Positions 1-6,456 of a stretch of 6,477 nt of DNA are shown here, one piece after another (the first letter of the stretch is position 1; each line of letters starts with the position of its first letter). The notes beneath the pieces were generated by a model that had not been told where the DNA came from, did not search any database, and was given only the letters and a program-made list of their open reading frames with translations. The position numbers were made by a program, and so were the translations under genes. Source of the stretch: an uncultured Prevotellaceae bacterium (lineage in GTDB: Bacteria > Bacteroidota > Bacteroidia > Bacteroidales > Bacteroidaceae); contig CALELI010000170.1 of assembly GCA_937902455.1 (NCBI GenBank), positions 1 to 6,477 on the forward strand, in the 5' to 3' direction.

Positions 1-24
1 AAGAACCTTGGCCTGTGGACGGTG
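1..24 (+). other. possible 3' end of an upstream gene, frame undecided
   Basis: The first two dozen bases precede the repeat block and do not resemble it, so they may be the tail of an upstream gene on the same strand. The three forward frames stop at TGA 23-25, TAA 51-53 and TAA 58-60; the last two stops lie within or at the edge of the repeats. Nothing in the few readable residues identifies a family. By analogy with known efflux operons, a periplasmic adaptor (HlyD type) or an ABC ATPase would be expected here, but that is only an expectation. Confidence 0.25.
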
Positions 25-100
25 AAATGGAAAAATGGCGAAATGGAGAATAAATGGTAAATTGTAAATGGTAAATGGTAAATTTGTAAATGGTAAATGA
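25..100 (+). repeat. octamer/heptamer repeat block before the first permease gene
   Basis: Three 8-base units of the form AAATGGNN (25-32, 33-40, 41-48) are followed by five 7-base units TAAATGG/TAAATTG/TAAATTT (51-85), one extra G at 86, and two more 7-base units (87-100). The part from 33 to 62 recurs at 2645-2674 with one mismatch in 30 bases. Positions 58-84 are an exact reverse complement of 2564-2590. The block ends five bases before the preferred start codon of the downstream gene and contains an alternative in-frame ATG at 90. Confidence 0.85.
79..86 (+). promoter_or_regulatory. candidate Bacteroidetes -7 promoter element inside the repeat
   Basis: TAAATTTG matches the -7 consensus TAnnTTTG known for the primary sigma factor of Bacteroides at every fixed position. 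It arises where one heptamer deviates from TAAATGG. No good TTTG-like -33 box lies 19-21 bases upstream, so the match may be an accident of repeat sequence. If it is used, transcription would begin at or just after position 90, which favours translation from the ATG at 105. Confidence 0.2.
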
Positions 101-104
101 ACAC

Positions 105-1283
105 ATGAACATAAGAAAGAACATAGGTGCATATCTGAATGTTGTGGGGATGGAACTTCACAACATGGTCACATATCCAGTCTATTTGTTCTGCATGGTC
201 ATTCTGCCTGTGTTCCTCATATTCTTCTTTACCAACATCATGCACGAGAACCTGCCGCAGAATATCCCGGTAGGAATCGTAGACCTCGACAACTCCTCGA
301 CTTCCAGGAATCTTATCCGCAGGTTCGACTCATTCTACACCTCAGACATAGTAGCTCACTATCCGAATATCTCTACTGCCAGGAAGGCAATGCAGAATAA
401 TGAAATCTACGGATTCATCTACATTCCCAAAGGCATGTCGGACGACCTTGTCGGCAACAGACAGCCGAAGATCTCGTTCTATTACAACAACTCCGTACTC
501 CTTGCAGGTTCACTCGTCTATAAGGAGATGCGAGCCATTGCCACCATGGGATCGGCAGGATACACTCTCGCAAAGATGCAGAAGATGGGATACAGCAACA
601 GGGATATCATGGTCTATCTCCAGCCAATACAGAACGATGTCCATGCACTTGATAATCCGTGGCTGAACTACAATTCCTATCTCAGCAGCATCATTCTTCC
701 AGCATGTATCGCCCTGTTCATCTTTCTCGTGACGGCCTATTCAATCAGTGCCGAGATAAAATTCGCACGTGCAAAGGTCTGGCTGAGAAAAGCAAACGAC
801 AATATCCTCATTGCCATATCAGGAAAACTGTTTCCGCAGACATGTATATTCACGGCTGTCATGTGGTTCTATCAGTACTGGCTCTTCATTCACTTAGGAT
901 TTCCATGCAACTGCAGTTTCTGGCTCGTGATGCTCCACGGCTACCTCCTTGTACTTGCATCCCAGGGCTTCAGCGTATTCATATTCGGAATCATGCCATC
1001 CATGAGAATGTCAATGAGTATATGTGCACTGTTTGCCGTACTGAGCTTCTCGATCACAGGGTTCACATTCCCTGTAGATGCCATGGACCCTTCACTCAGG
1101 CTGCTCTCATGGCTCTTCCCTATGAGGAGCTACTTCATGATCTATCAGATAAACGTCCTGCATGGCTATCCTGTGGAATATGCATGGGACTACTATCTTG
1201 CACTTTCCGTATTTATCCTCCTGCCGGTACTCGTTCTCTGGCACATCAAGAAAGCACTCAAGGAATTTGAATATTTATCATAA
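105..1283 (+). CDS. ABC-2 type transporter permease (first of a pair)
   Basis: This is an inner-membrane subunit of an ABC-2 type exporter of the YhhJ/YbhR/YbhS kind, which usually expels drugs or other small molecules together with a periplasmic adaptor and an outer-membrane channel. Numbered from the ATG at 105 (392 aa), it has one membrane segment at about 24-44, a large extracytoplasmic domain at about 45-190, and five further membrane segments at about 193-215, 240-263, 271-295, 302-323 and 365-381. That is the standard plan for the family. The extracytoplasmic domain opens with the family-typical IPVGIVDLDNSSTSR (54-68). Between the last two membrane segments is the FP...P-rich stretch at 322-342 that is common in ABC-2 permeases. 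An ATG at 90 is also in frame, but it lies inside the repeat block, so 105 is preferred. The gene stops at TAA 1281-1283, directly against the next ATG. The family is clear; the substrate is unknown. Confidence 0.88.
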   Translation: MNIRKNIGAYLNVVGMELHNMVTYPVYLFCMVILPVFLIFFFTNIMHENLPQNIPVGIVDLDNSSTSRNLIRRFDSFYTSDIVAHYPNISTARKAMQNNEIYGFIYIPKGMSDDLVGNRQPKISFYYNNSVLLAGSLVYKEMRAIATMGSAGYTLAKMQKMGYSNRDIMVYLQPIQNDVHALDNPWLNYNSYLSSIILPACIALFIFLVTAYSISAEIKFARAKVWLRKANDNILIAISGKLFPQTCIFTAVMWFYQYWLFIHLGFPCNCSFWLVMLHGYLLVLASQGFSVFIFGIMPSMRMSMSICALFAVLSFSITGFTFPVDAMDPSLRLLSWLFPMRSYFMIYQINVLHGYPVEYAWDYYLALSVFILLPVLVLWHIKKALKEFEYLS

Positions 1284-2546
1284 ATGAGGAAGAGATATCT
1301 CATATTATACGTCCTGCAGGCCATCTACGATACAGGCAAAATCTTTATGGACGAGATAAAAATCGTCTTTAAGGACAGTGGTGTGGTCATATTCTTCTTC
1401 GTGGTGCCATTCCTCTACCCACTCCTCTATTCATGGCTCTACAACAACGAGACGGCACGCGACATCCCCGCAGCCGTGATAGATGATTCGCACACCCCGA
1501 CAAGCCGTGACTTCATCCGCAGACTGGATGCAACGGAAGGGCTTGACATAATGTATCATATAAACAGTCTTGAAGAAGGAAAAGAGCTTATGATGCGCCA
1601 GAAGTGCAGGGCATTGATACATCTTCCATCGTCGTTCACCGCAGACATCCTGAACGGACGTCAGGCAACAGTCAGTCTCTATGTCGACATGAGCGGAATG
1701 CTTTACTACAAGTCTGCCGTCATGTCTCTCACAAACCTCACAGTGGATATGTGGGAGAAGATTCAGCTGAAGACTCAGACAGGAAACTTCACTGCACGCG
1801 ATGAGGAACTCAGCGTCCGTCCTCTGACATACGAGGCAGTTCCTATATTCAATCCTGCAGGCGGCTATGGGAGTTTCCTGCTCCCCGCAGTATTGATGCT
1901 CATCATCCAGCAGACCCTACTGCTGGGCATAGGACTATCGGCAGGAACAATAAGGGAAAAGAACAAGTACAGTTTGCTCGTGCCGATAATGCAGCACTAC
2001 AACGGACCTCTGCGAATCGTTTTCGGAAAGGCAATGTGCTATTTCATGGTATATCTGCTGTCTTCGGCATACATTACGATGGTCATACCGAACCTATTCC
2101 ATTTCATCCAGCTGGCATCGTTCAAGGACATCATTACCATACTCATTCCATACATCCTTGCATGTATCTTCTTCGGGATGACCATCAGCAGTCTCATACG
2201 CTACAGGGAAAATGTCATACTGGTAGTAGTATTCGCGTCCGTTCCGTTGCTCTTCCTCAGCGGAGTCTCATGGCCAGGCTCGTCCATCCACGGCACATGG
2301 AAGGCCGTGTCCACACTCTTCCCGTCGACATACGGCATCAACGCATTCATCAAGCTTAATTCTCTTGGTGCAGATATATCTGATGTACAACACGAATTCA
2401 GATGCTTGTGGATTCAGGCTGGAATATATTTCCTTACGGCATGTCTTGTCTATTGGCGACAGATTTATCTCTCCATACATTTCCGTGGTCTGAACTCATT
2501 CCAACGTGCCGAGCGCAGAAGAGGGAGGGGAGAGTTGAGAGTTTAG
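1284..2546 (+). CDS. ABC-2 type transporter permease (second of a pair)
   Basis: This is a second ABC-2 permease of the same family and topology: a membrane segment at about 33-53, an extracytoplasmic domain at about 54-195, and five segments at about 197-219, 247-272, 284-304, 311-330 and 376-395. IPAAVIDDSHTPTSRDFIRR (61-80) aligns with the corresponding motif in the preceding gene, so the two are paralogues and probably form a heterodimeric exporter membrane domain. Its ATG follows the stop of the first permease with no spacer, which suggests translational coupling; ATG 1347 (M22) is a shorter alternative start. The last residues (RRRGRGELRV) are encoded by purine-rich sequence that runs into the AGAGTTG/AGAGTTT repeat, and the TAG stop at 2544-2546 spans two repeat units. 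This tail is therefore probably not an ancestral part of the protein. No ATPase is encoded in the window. The substrate is unknown. Confidence 0.88.
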   Translation: MRKRYLILYVLQAIYDTGKIFMDEIKIVFKDSGVVIFFFVVPFLYPLLYSWLYNNETARDIPAAVIDDSHTPTSRDFIRRLDATEGLDIMYHINSLEEGKELMMRQKCRALIHLPSSFTADILNGRQATVSLYVDMSGMLYYKSAVMSLTNLTVDMWEKIQLKTQTGNFTARDEELSVRPLTYEAVPIFNPAGGYGSFLLPAVLMLIIQQTLLLGIGLSAGTIREKNKYSLLVPIMQHYNGPLRIVFGKAMCYFMVYLLSSAYITMVIPNLFHFIQLASFKDIITILIPYILACIFFGMTISSLIRYRENVILVVVFASVPLLFLSGVSWPGSSIHGTWKAVSTLFPSTYGINAFIKLNSLGADISDVQHEFRCLWIQAGIYFLTACLVYWRQIYLSIHFRGLNSFQRAERRRGRGELRV

Positions 2547-2558
2547 AGTTGAGAGTTT
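2531..2558 (+). repeat. four AGAGTTG/AGAGTTT heptamers at the end of the second permease gene
   Basis: Four exact 7-base units alternate as AGAGTTG, AGAGTTT, AGAGTTG, AGAGTTT, so a 14-base unit is perfectly duplicated. The first two supply the last codons of the permease gene and most of its stop codon. A related AGTTTAG series follows the porin gene at 3969-4010. Confidence 0.85.
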
Positions 2559-2564
2559 AAGGGA

Positions 2565-2599
2565 ATTTACCATTTACCATTTACAATTTACAATTTATT
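2565..2599 (+). repeat. five ATTTACC/ATTTACA heptamers
   Basis: Consecutive units are ATTTACC, ATTTACC, ATTTACA, ATTTACA and ATTTATT. This is the same repeat as TAAATGG read on the opposite strand. It therefore forms the left arm of an inverted repeat with 2663-2690 and matches positions 58-84 in inverse orientation over 27 bases. Confidence 0.85.
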
Positions 2600-2620
2600 T
2601 GGCGATTTGGTAATTTGGAC
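2597..2620 (+). repeat. three ATTTGGNN octamers
   Basis: Units ATTTGGCG, ATTTGGTA and ATTTGGAC follow each other at exactly 8-base spacing and directly continue the heptamer series to the left. The segment TAATTTGG at 2611-2618 is one base away from the Bacteroidetes -7 box TAnnTTTG, but no suitably spaced -33 box is visible. Confidence 0.7.
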
Positions 2621-2644
2621 ATACTTAAAGCTTACAGGAAATGC

Positions 2645-2690
2645 AAATGGCAAAATGGAGAATAAATGGTAAATGGTAAATGGTAAATAA
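2645..2690 (+). repeat. AAATGGNN octamers followed by TAAATGG heptamers, before the porin gene
   Basis: Two 8-base units (2645-2652, 2653-2660) lead into three perfect TAAATGG units and one TAAATAA (2663-2690). The order and the first 30 bases repeat those at 33-62 with a single mismatch, so this is a second copy of the same composite element. It ends five bases before the start codon of the porin gene. Confidence 0.85.
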
Positions 2691-2695
2691 AAATT

Positions 2696-3964
2696 ATGAT
2701 TTATAAAAGAATATTAACATCAGGTCTCTGCACCCTGACAGCTCTGGCAATGGCACAGACCGAAAACCATGTTCCACAAGTAGAAAAAACAGAAGACAGT
2801 AAATTAACCCTTATTCTCAGTGGAGAAGTGGACGCATCCGTCAGGAACTACACTGGTTCAAGATTCGACACGCCCAACGGACCAGTCAGTGATAATTCGG
2901 CAATAGGCAGGATTCCGAGCTTCGATATTGCCTTGAACTATAACTTCTCGCCAAGATGGACAGCCGTTGCAGAGTTGGAATTCGTTAGCGGATGTGGAAT
3001 TCAGGTTGACGAAATGTCCATCTCTCATGAATTCAACCCTTCCTTCATCATAAAGGGAGGTATGTTCAAGCTCCCAATAGGTCATTGTAATGCTGATTAC
3101 AAATATTCAGAATACTTCACTACAGGCGACCCTGAAGGTGAATACTCACTCATTCCATGCCCGTTCACAGAGACTGGTATTTCCGTTCTCGGAGAATTTG
3201 AACACGGCATCAGTTACCAGGCCAGCATCACTACTGGCATCAATCCGTTGTCAGTTTCACCAAACAGATGGCTGAAGACCGCCTCACAGGGATTTTCACA
3301 AGACGAGACATCCTTCTCAGCACCGGCATTGTCAGCACGTCTCGACAACAAACACTTCAAGGGACTCCGTTTTGGGCTTGGCGGATACTTCTGTCCCGAC
3401 ATTGCGCGGAACATGCATTACTACAACAGCTTCAAGGAATTCACTATCGGAAAGACAGGCCACACCTACAGTGTCCCCGTGGCACTCTGGTTTGCCGATG
3501 CCGAATACAAGAATGATTATTTCATAGCCCGTGCAAGCTATCTCCAGGGACACATGAATAACAGTTCAAGTCTTGCTGACTATTTCAACACATGCATTGA
3601 GAATGCTGTCTACGATGACCTTGACTACGAGCCAGGCACCATCGGCAAGGACATCATCAGTTACATGGGAGAAATCGGCTTCAACATCAGGAACTGCCTC
3701 TATCCCGACAAGAAGAACTGGCCAGATCTCATGCCATTCGTCCACTACGAATGTTACGACCCGCAGATGAAGGTTGCCGAAGAAACGATATCCCTGCGAG
3801 AAGAGTGCAGCAAGGTACAGACATGGAGTTTCGGTATGAACTGGAAACCAATCGACGAGATTGTCCTTAAGTTCAACTACACCACACGCCGTCTTGGTCA
3901 CGGAACTACAGGCAACATGCAAGAACTCAACCTCGGCATGGCATACGATGTCAGCATATTCTGA
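2696..3964 (+). CDS. outer-membrane beta-barrel protein, porin-like, cysteine-rich
   Basis: This is a predicted outer-membrane channel protein of 422 aa. The N-terminus has a short basic start (KR at 4-5), a hydrophobic core and an AMA|Q signal peptidase I site after residue 20; the cysteine at 12 does not fit a lipobox. The mature part has alternating polar and hydrophobic strands throughout. GGMFKLPIG (121-129) and ITTGINPL (178-185) resemble phosphate-selective porin O/P-like proteins. The last strands (about 378-422) end in a terminal phenylalanine, as in proteins inserted by the BAM complex. The mature protein contains eight cysteines (100, 131, 155, 233, 300, 334, 353, 371), which is unusual for an outer-membrane barrel. 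The gene precedes feoAB on the same strand with a 120-base repeat spacer, so joint regulation or a role in iron supply is conceivable but unproven. The substrate and exact porin family are uncertain; the barrel nature is fairly sure. Confidence 0.75.
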   Translation: MIYKRILTSGLCTLTALAMAQTENHVPQVEKTEDSKLTLILSGEVDASVRNYTGSRFDTPNGPVSDNSAIGRIPSFDIALNYNFSPRWTAVAELEFVSGCGIQVDEMSISHEFNPSFIIKGGMFKLPIGHCNADYKYSEYFTTGDPEGEYSLIPCPFTETGISVLGEFEHGISYQASITTGINPLSVSPNRWLKTASQGFSQDETSFSAPALSARLDNKHFKGLRFGLGGYFCPDIARNMHYYNSFKEFTIGKTGHTYSVPVALWFADAEYKNDYFIARASYLQGHMNNSSSLADYFNTCIENAVYDDLDYEPGTIGKDIISYMGEIGFNIRNCLYPDKKNWPDLMPFVHYECYDPQMKVAEETISLREECSKVQTWSFGMNWKPIDEIVLKFNYTTRRLGHGTTGNMQELNLGMAYDVSIF

Positions 3965-3968
3965 GAAT

Positions 3969-4010
3969 AGTTTAAAGTTTAGAGTTTAGAGGTGAGAGTT
4001 TAGAGGTGAA
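3969..4010 (+). repeat. six heptamers of AGTTTAG/AGGTGAG type after the porin gene
   Basis: Six consecutive units of exactly seven bases (AGTTTAA, AGTTTAG, AGTTTAG, AGGTGAG, AGTTTAG, AGGTGAA) begin five bases after the porin stop codon. The unit is related to the AGAGTTT series that ends the second permease gene. No GC-rich hairpin or T-run is present, so this is not a standard terminator. Confidence 0.85.
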
Positions 4011-4051
4011 ATAGGTAAAAGCCTTGATAATTGTTAACTTATAATTCATTG

Positions 4052-4079
4052 TTAACTGATAACTGATAACTGTTAACTA
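4052..4079 (+). repeat. four ATAACTG-type heptamers in the feoAB leader
   Basis: The units TTAACTG, ATAACTG, ATAACTG and TTAACTA stop five bases before the feoAB start codon. The palindrome GTTAAC occurs at 4033-4038, 4051-4056 and 4072-4077, and the ten bases ATTGTTAACT occur at 4030-4039 and again at 4048-4057. The array could carry regulatory sites for the iron transporter, but the same kind of array elsewhere in the window argues for a general intergenic element. Confidence 0.8.
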
Positions 4080-4084
4080 ATAAA

Positions 4085-6430
4085 ATGAAACTATCCGAAT
4101 TAAATACAGGTCAGAGCGGCGTCATCGTAAAAGTCTACGGTCACGGCGGATTCCGTAAGCGCATCGTGGAGATGGGCTTCATCAGGGGCACCCTCGTGGA
4201 ATCCGTACTCAACGCCCCTCAAGGCGACCCCGTAAAATACAAACTGATGGACTACGAAGTCAGTCTTCGCCGCGCGGAGGCAGACCTTGTGGAAATCGTC
4301 AGCAAGGAGGAAGCCGAGGAATGGTACAGGAACAACCCTACCGAAGACATCGGCAATTCGGAGATACTCTATTCAGAAGACTCCTCGCGCCTGCTTCGCA
4401 GCATTGCCGAGAAAAAGAGCAAGACAATCAACGTCGCATTTGTCGGCAATCCAAACTGCGGCAAGACATCACTCTTCAACATAGCAGGCAATGCCCATGA
4501 GCATGTCGGCAACTATTCTGGAGTGACAGTAGATGCAAAGAAGGGAGGACTCGACTTCGAAGGATACCATTTCAATATCATCGACCTCCCAGGTACCTAT
4601 TCCCTGACGGCCTATACACCAGAGGAACTGTACGTCCGCAAATACATCATCGAACAGACACCCGACGTCATCATCAACGTAGTCGACACCAGCAACCTCG
4701 AGCGCAACCTCTATCTCACGGCCCAGCTCATCGACATGGACGTGCCGATGGTGATGGCACTCAACATGTACGACGAATTCCGTGAGACACACAACGAACT
4801 CGACATCCCTCAGCTTGGCAAGCTGCTCGGAGTTCCGGCCATACCGACTGTAGGACGTTCCGGCGAAGGTGTGGAAACACTGCTCCACAACATCATCGAG
4901 ATTTACGAAGGACGGCAGACCATCTTCCGCCATATCCACATCAATCACGGCAAGATCATCGAGGAAGCCATCGAGAAAGTGGAACAGCCAATCCGCAAGA
5001 ACCCTGAACCCCACCAGAACTACTCCGGACGATTCCTTGCCATCAAGCTCCTCGAAAACGACAGTCAGGTCGAGGCCATAATCCGCCAGTTGCCAAACGC
5101 TGACGAAATACTACAAGTCCGCAACCAGTGTCAGCACACCATTCAGGAGGAATACAAGGAAGAATCCGAGAATGCCATCACCGATGCCAAGTACGGATTC
5201 GTGCAGGGAGCACTCAAGGAATGTCTCGTACGGAAATACCGCAGGACACCAAGCCGCGTACTCACCAAGCGTATTGATGCCGTTGTGACAAACCGCTGGT
5301 GCAGCCACATCATATTCCTACTGTTCATGTACATTATGTTCTACTGTACATTTGCCTTAGGACAATACCCAATGGACTGGATAGATGCCGGCGTGAAATG
5401 GCTTGGCAATGCCGTCAGTCAGGTCATGGACGACGGACCACTGAAGGACCTCATTGTCGATGGAATAATCACAGGAGTCGGAGGAGTCATCATCTTCCTC
5501 CCAAATATTCTCATACTCTATACCTTCATATCATGGATGGAAGACAGCGGCTATATGGCCCGCGTAGCCTTCATCATGGACAACATCATGCACCGGATGG
5601 GGCTCCACGGCAAGTCTTTCATTCCGATGATAATGGGATTCGGATGCAGCATACCAGCCATCATGGCGACACGCACCATCGAGGACCGCAAGTCACGCCT
5701 CATCACCATGCTCATCATCCCACTCATGTCATGCTCCGCACGTCTGCCTGTCTACATCATTATCATCACAGCCTTCTTCCCACACCATCAGGCACTCATG
5801 CTCTTCACCCTCTACCTCCTCGGCATCGTCATGAGCATCCTCATGGCAAAGTTCTTCAGCCGGTTCATAGTCAGAGGAGAGTCGAGCCCGTTCGTCATGG
5901 AACTACCACCCTACCGACTCCCGTCAGCACGCTCAGTCGTACGCCACACATGGGAGAAAGGCCGTCAGTACCTTCGTAAGATGGGTACGACCATTCTTGC
6001 CGCCAGCATCATCATCTGGGCACTCAGCTATTTCCCGCACCACGACGGACTCACCACCACCCAGCAGATGGAGCAAAGTTATATCGGGCAGATAGGTCAG
6101 GTAATCGAACCAGCCATCCGATCCTGCGGACTCACATGGAAGGAAGGAGTCAGCATCCTCACCGGAGTCGGAGCGAAAGAGATAGTGGCATCCACCATGA
6201 GCATACTCTACGGAGGCGACTCATTCACCGGCATGACCACCCTCTCAGCCTTCGCATTCCTCGTATTCGTACTACTCTACATGCCATGCATAGCCACATG
6301 CATCACCATACGACACGAATCCGGCAAATGGCGCTGGGCACTCTTCACAGCCCTCTACACCACCCTACTTGCATGGCTCACCGCCACACTCGTCTTCCAG
6401 ATAGGAGAAGTGCTGGCTTTGCCAGAGTGA
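4085..6430 (+). CDS. feoAB: FeoA-FeoB fusion, ferrous iron transporter
   Basis: This inner-membrane protein imports Fe(II) with a cytoplasmic G-protein domain. The 781 aa begin with a FeoA SH3-like domain (about 1-72), followed by a charged linker (about 73-112). The FeoB GTPase has G1 GNPNCGKT (121-128), switch threonine in GVTVD (146-150), G3 DLPG (167-170), G4 NMYD (227-230) and a G5-like GRSGEG (257-262). A helical, charged region at about 280-400 precedes the membrane part. The membrane domain (about 406-772) holds both Gate motifs, GFGCSIPAIMATR (518-530) and SCSARLPVY (549-557), the AKE segment (697-699) and MPCIATC (733-739). All key residues are present, so it should be functional. 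FeoA-FeoB fusions are known in Bacteroidetes. No FeoC is seen. ATG 4085 starts exactly at the FeoA domain. The TGA stop lies in the first unit of the downstream repeat. Manganese transport by FeoB relatives is the main alternative. Confidence 0.97.
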   Translation: MKLSELNTGQSGVIVKVYGHGGFRKRIVEMGFIRGTLVESVLNAPQGDPVKYKLMDYEVSLRRAEADLVEIVSKEEAEEWYRNNPTEDIGNSEILYSEDSSRLLRSIAEKKSKTINVAFVGNPNCGKTSLFNIAGNAHEHVGNYSGVTVDAKKGGLDFEGYHFNIIDLPGTYSLTAYTPEELYVRKYIIEQTPDVIINVVDTSNLERNLYLTAQLIDMDVPMVMALNMYDEFRETHNELDIPQLGKLLGVPAIPTVGRSGEGVETLLHNIIEIYEGRQTIFRHIHINHGKIIEEAIEKVEQPIRKNPEPHQNYSGRFLAIKLLENDSQVEAIIRQLPNADEILQVRNQCQHTIQEEYKEESENAITDAKYGFVQGALKECLVRKYRRTPSRVLTKRIDAVVTNRWCSHIIFLLFMYIMFYCTFALGQYPMDWIDAGVKWLGNAVSQVMDDGPLKDLIVDGIITGVGGVIIFLPNILILYTFISWMEDSGYMARVAFIMDNIMHRMGLHGKSFIPMIMGFGCSIPAIMATRTIEDRKSRLITMLIIPLMSCSARLPVYIIIITAFFPHHQALMLFTLYLLGIVMSILMAKFFSRFIVRGESSPFVMELPPYRLPSARSVVRHTWEKGRQYLRKMGTTILAASIIIWALSYFPHHDGLTTTQQMEQSYIGQIGQVIEPAIRSCGLTWKEGVSILTGVGAKEIVASTMSILYGGDSFTGMTTLSAFAFLVFVLLYMPCIATCITIRHESGKWRWALFTALYTTLLAWLTATLVFQIGEVLALPE

Positions 6431-6453
6431 AAAGTGAATAGTGAATAGTGAAA
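6426..6453 (+). repeat. four AGTGAAA/AGTGAAT heptamers at the end of feoAB
   Basis: The units AGTGAAA, AGTGAAT, AGTGAAT and AGTGAAA run without a gap. The first contains the TGA stop codon of feoAB, so repeat and gene end overlap. This is the fourth gap of the window with seven-base periodicity, in yet another sequence variant. Confidence 0.85.
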
Positions 6454-6456
6454 AGT

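Larger units (their letters stand above)
2565..2688. repeat. long imperfect inverted repeat between permease and porin genes
   Basis: Positions 2565-2583 (19 bases) are the exact reverse complement of both 2663-2681 and 2670-2688, because the right arm is itself periodic. The loop is about 80-86 bases. The arms are AT-rich (four G/C in 19), there is no T-run placed like that of an intrinsic terminator, and slipped pairings are possible in 7-base steps. It could fold at the 3' end of the permease transcript or in the leader of the porin transcript, but a role in termination is not shown. Confidence 0.6.

Noticed and set aside
51..100. CRISPR array
   Set aside because: Units are seven bases with no unique spacers of regular length and no cas genes nearby.
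659..1270. 203-codon plus-strand frame inside the first permease gene
   Set aside because: It lies entirely within a well-supported permease gene and shows no recognisable domain or independent start signal.
2561..2695. Insertion sequence or its remnant between permease and porin
   Set aside because: No transposase fragment or target duplication is visible; the inverted arms are explained by opposite-facing short-period arrays.
4024..4045. Sigma70-type promoter TTGATA...TATAAT before feoAB
   Set aside because: The two boxes are only ten bases apart, and Bacteroidetes use a different consensus (TTTG / TAnnTTTG), which is not matched here.
4469..5014. Long open frame on the minus strand (181 codons) inside feoAB
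   Set aside because: It lies opposite the highly conserved GTPase domain, its translation shows no family features, and it is best explained as a codon-use shadow.
5299..5979. 226-codon plus-strand frame, rich in histidine
   Set aside because: It overlaps the feoAB membrane domain in another frame; the histidines come from out-of-frame reading of ATC/CAT-rich membrane codons.
6413..6425. Hairpin CTGGC-TTT-GCCAG as a feoAB terminator
   Set aside because: The stem is only five pairs, lies within the last codons of feoAB and is followed by AGTGAAA, not a T-run.
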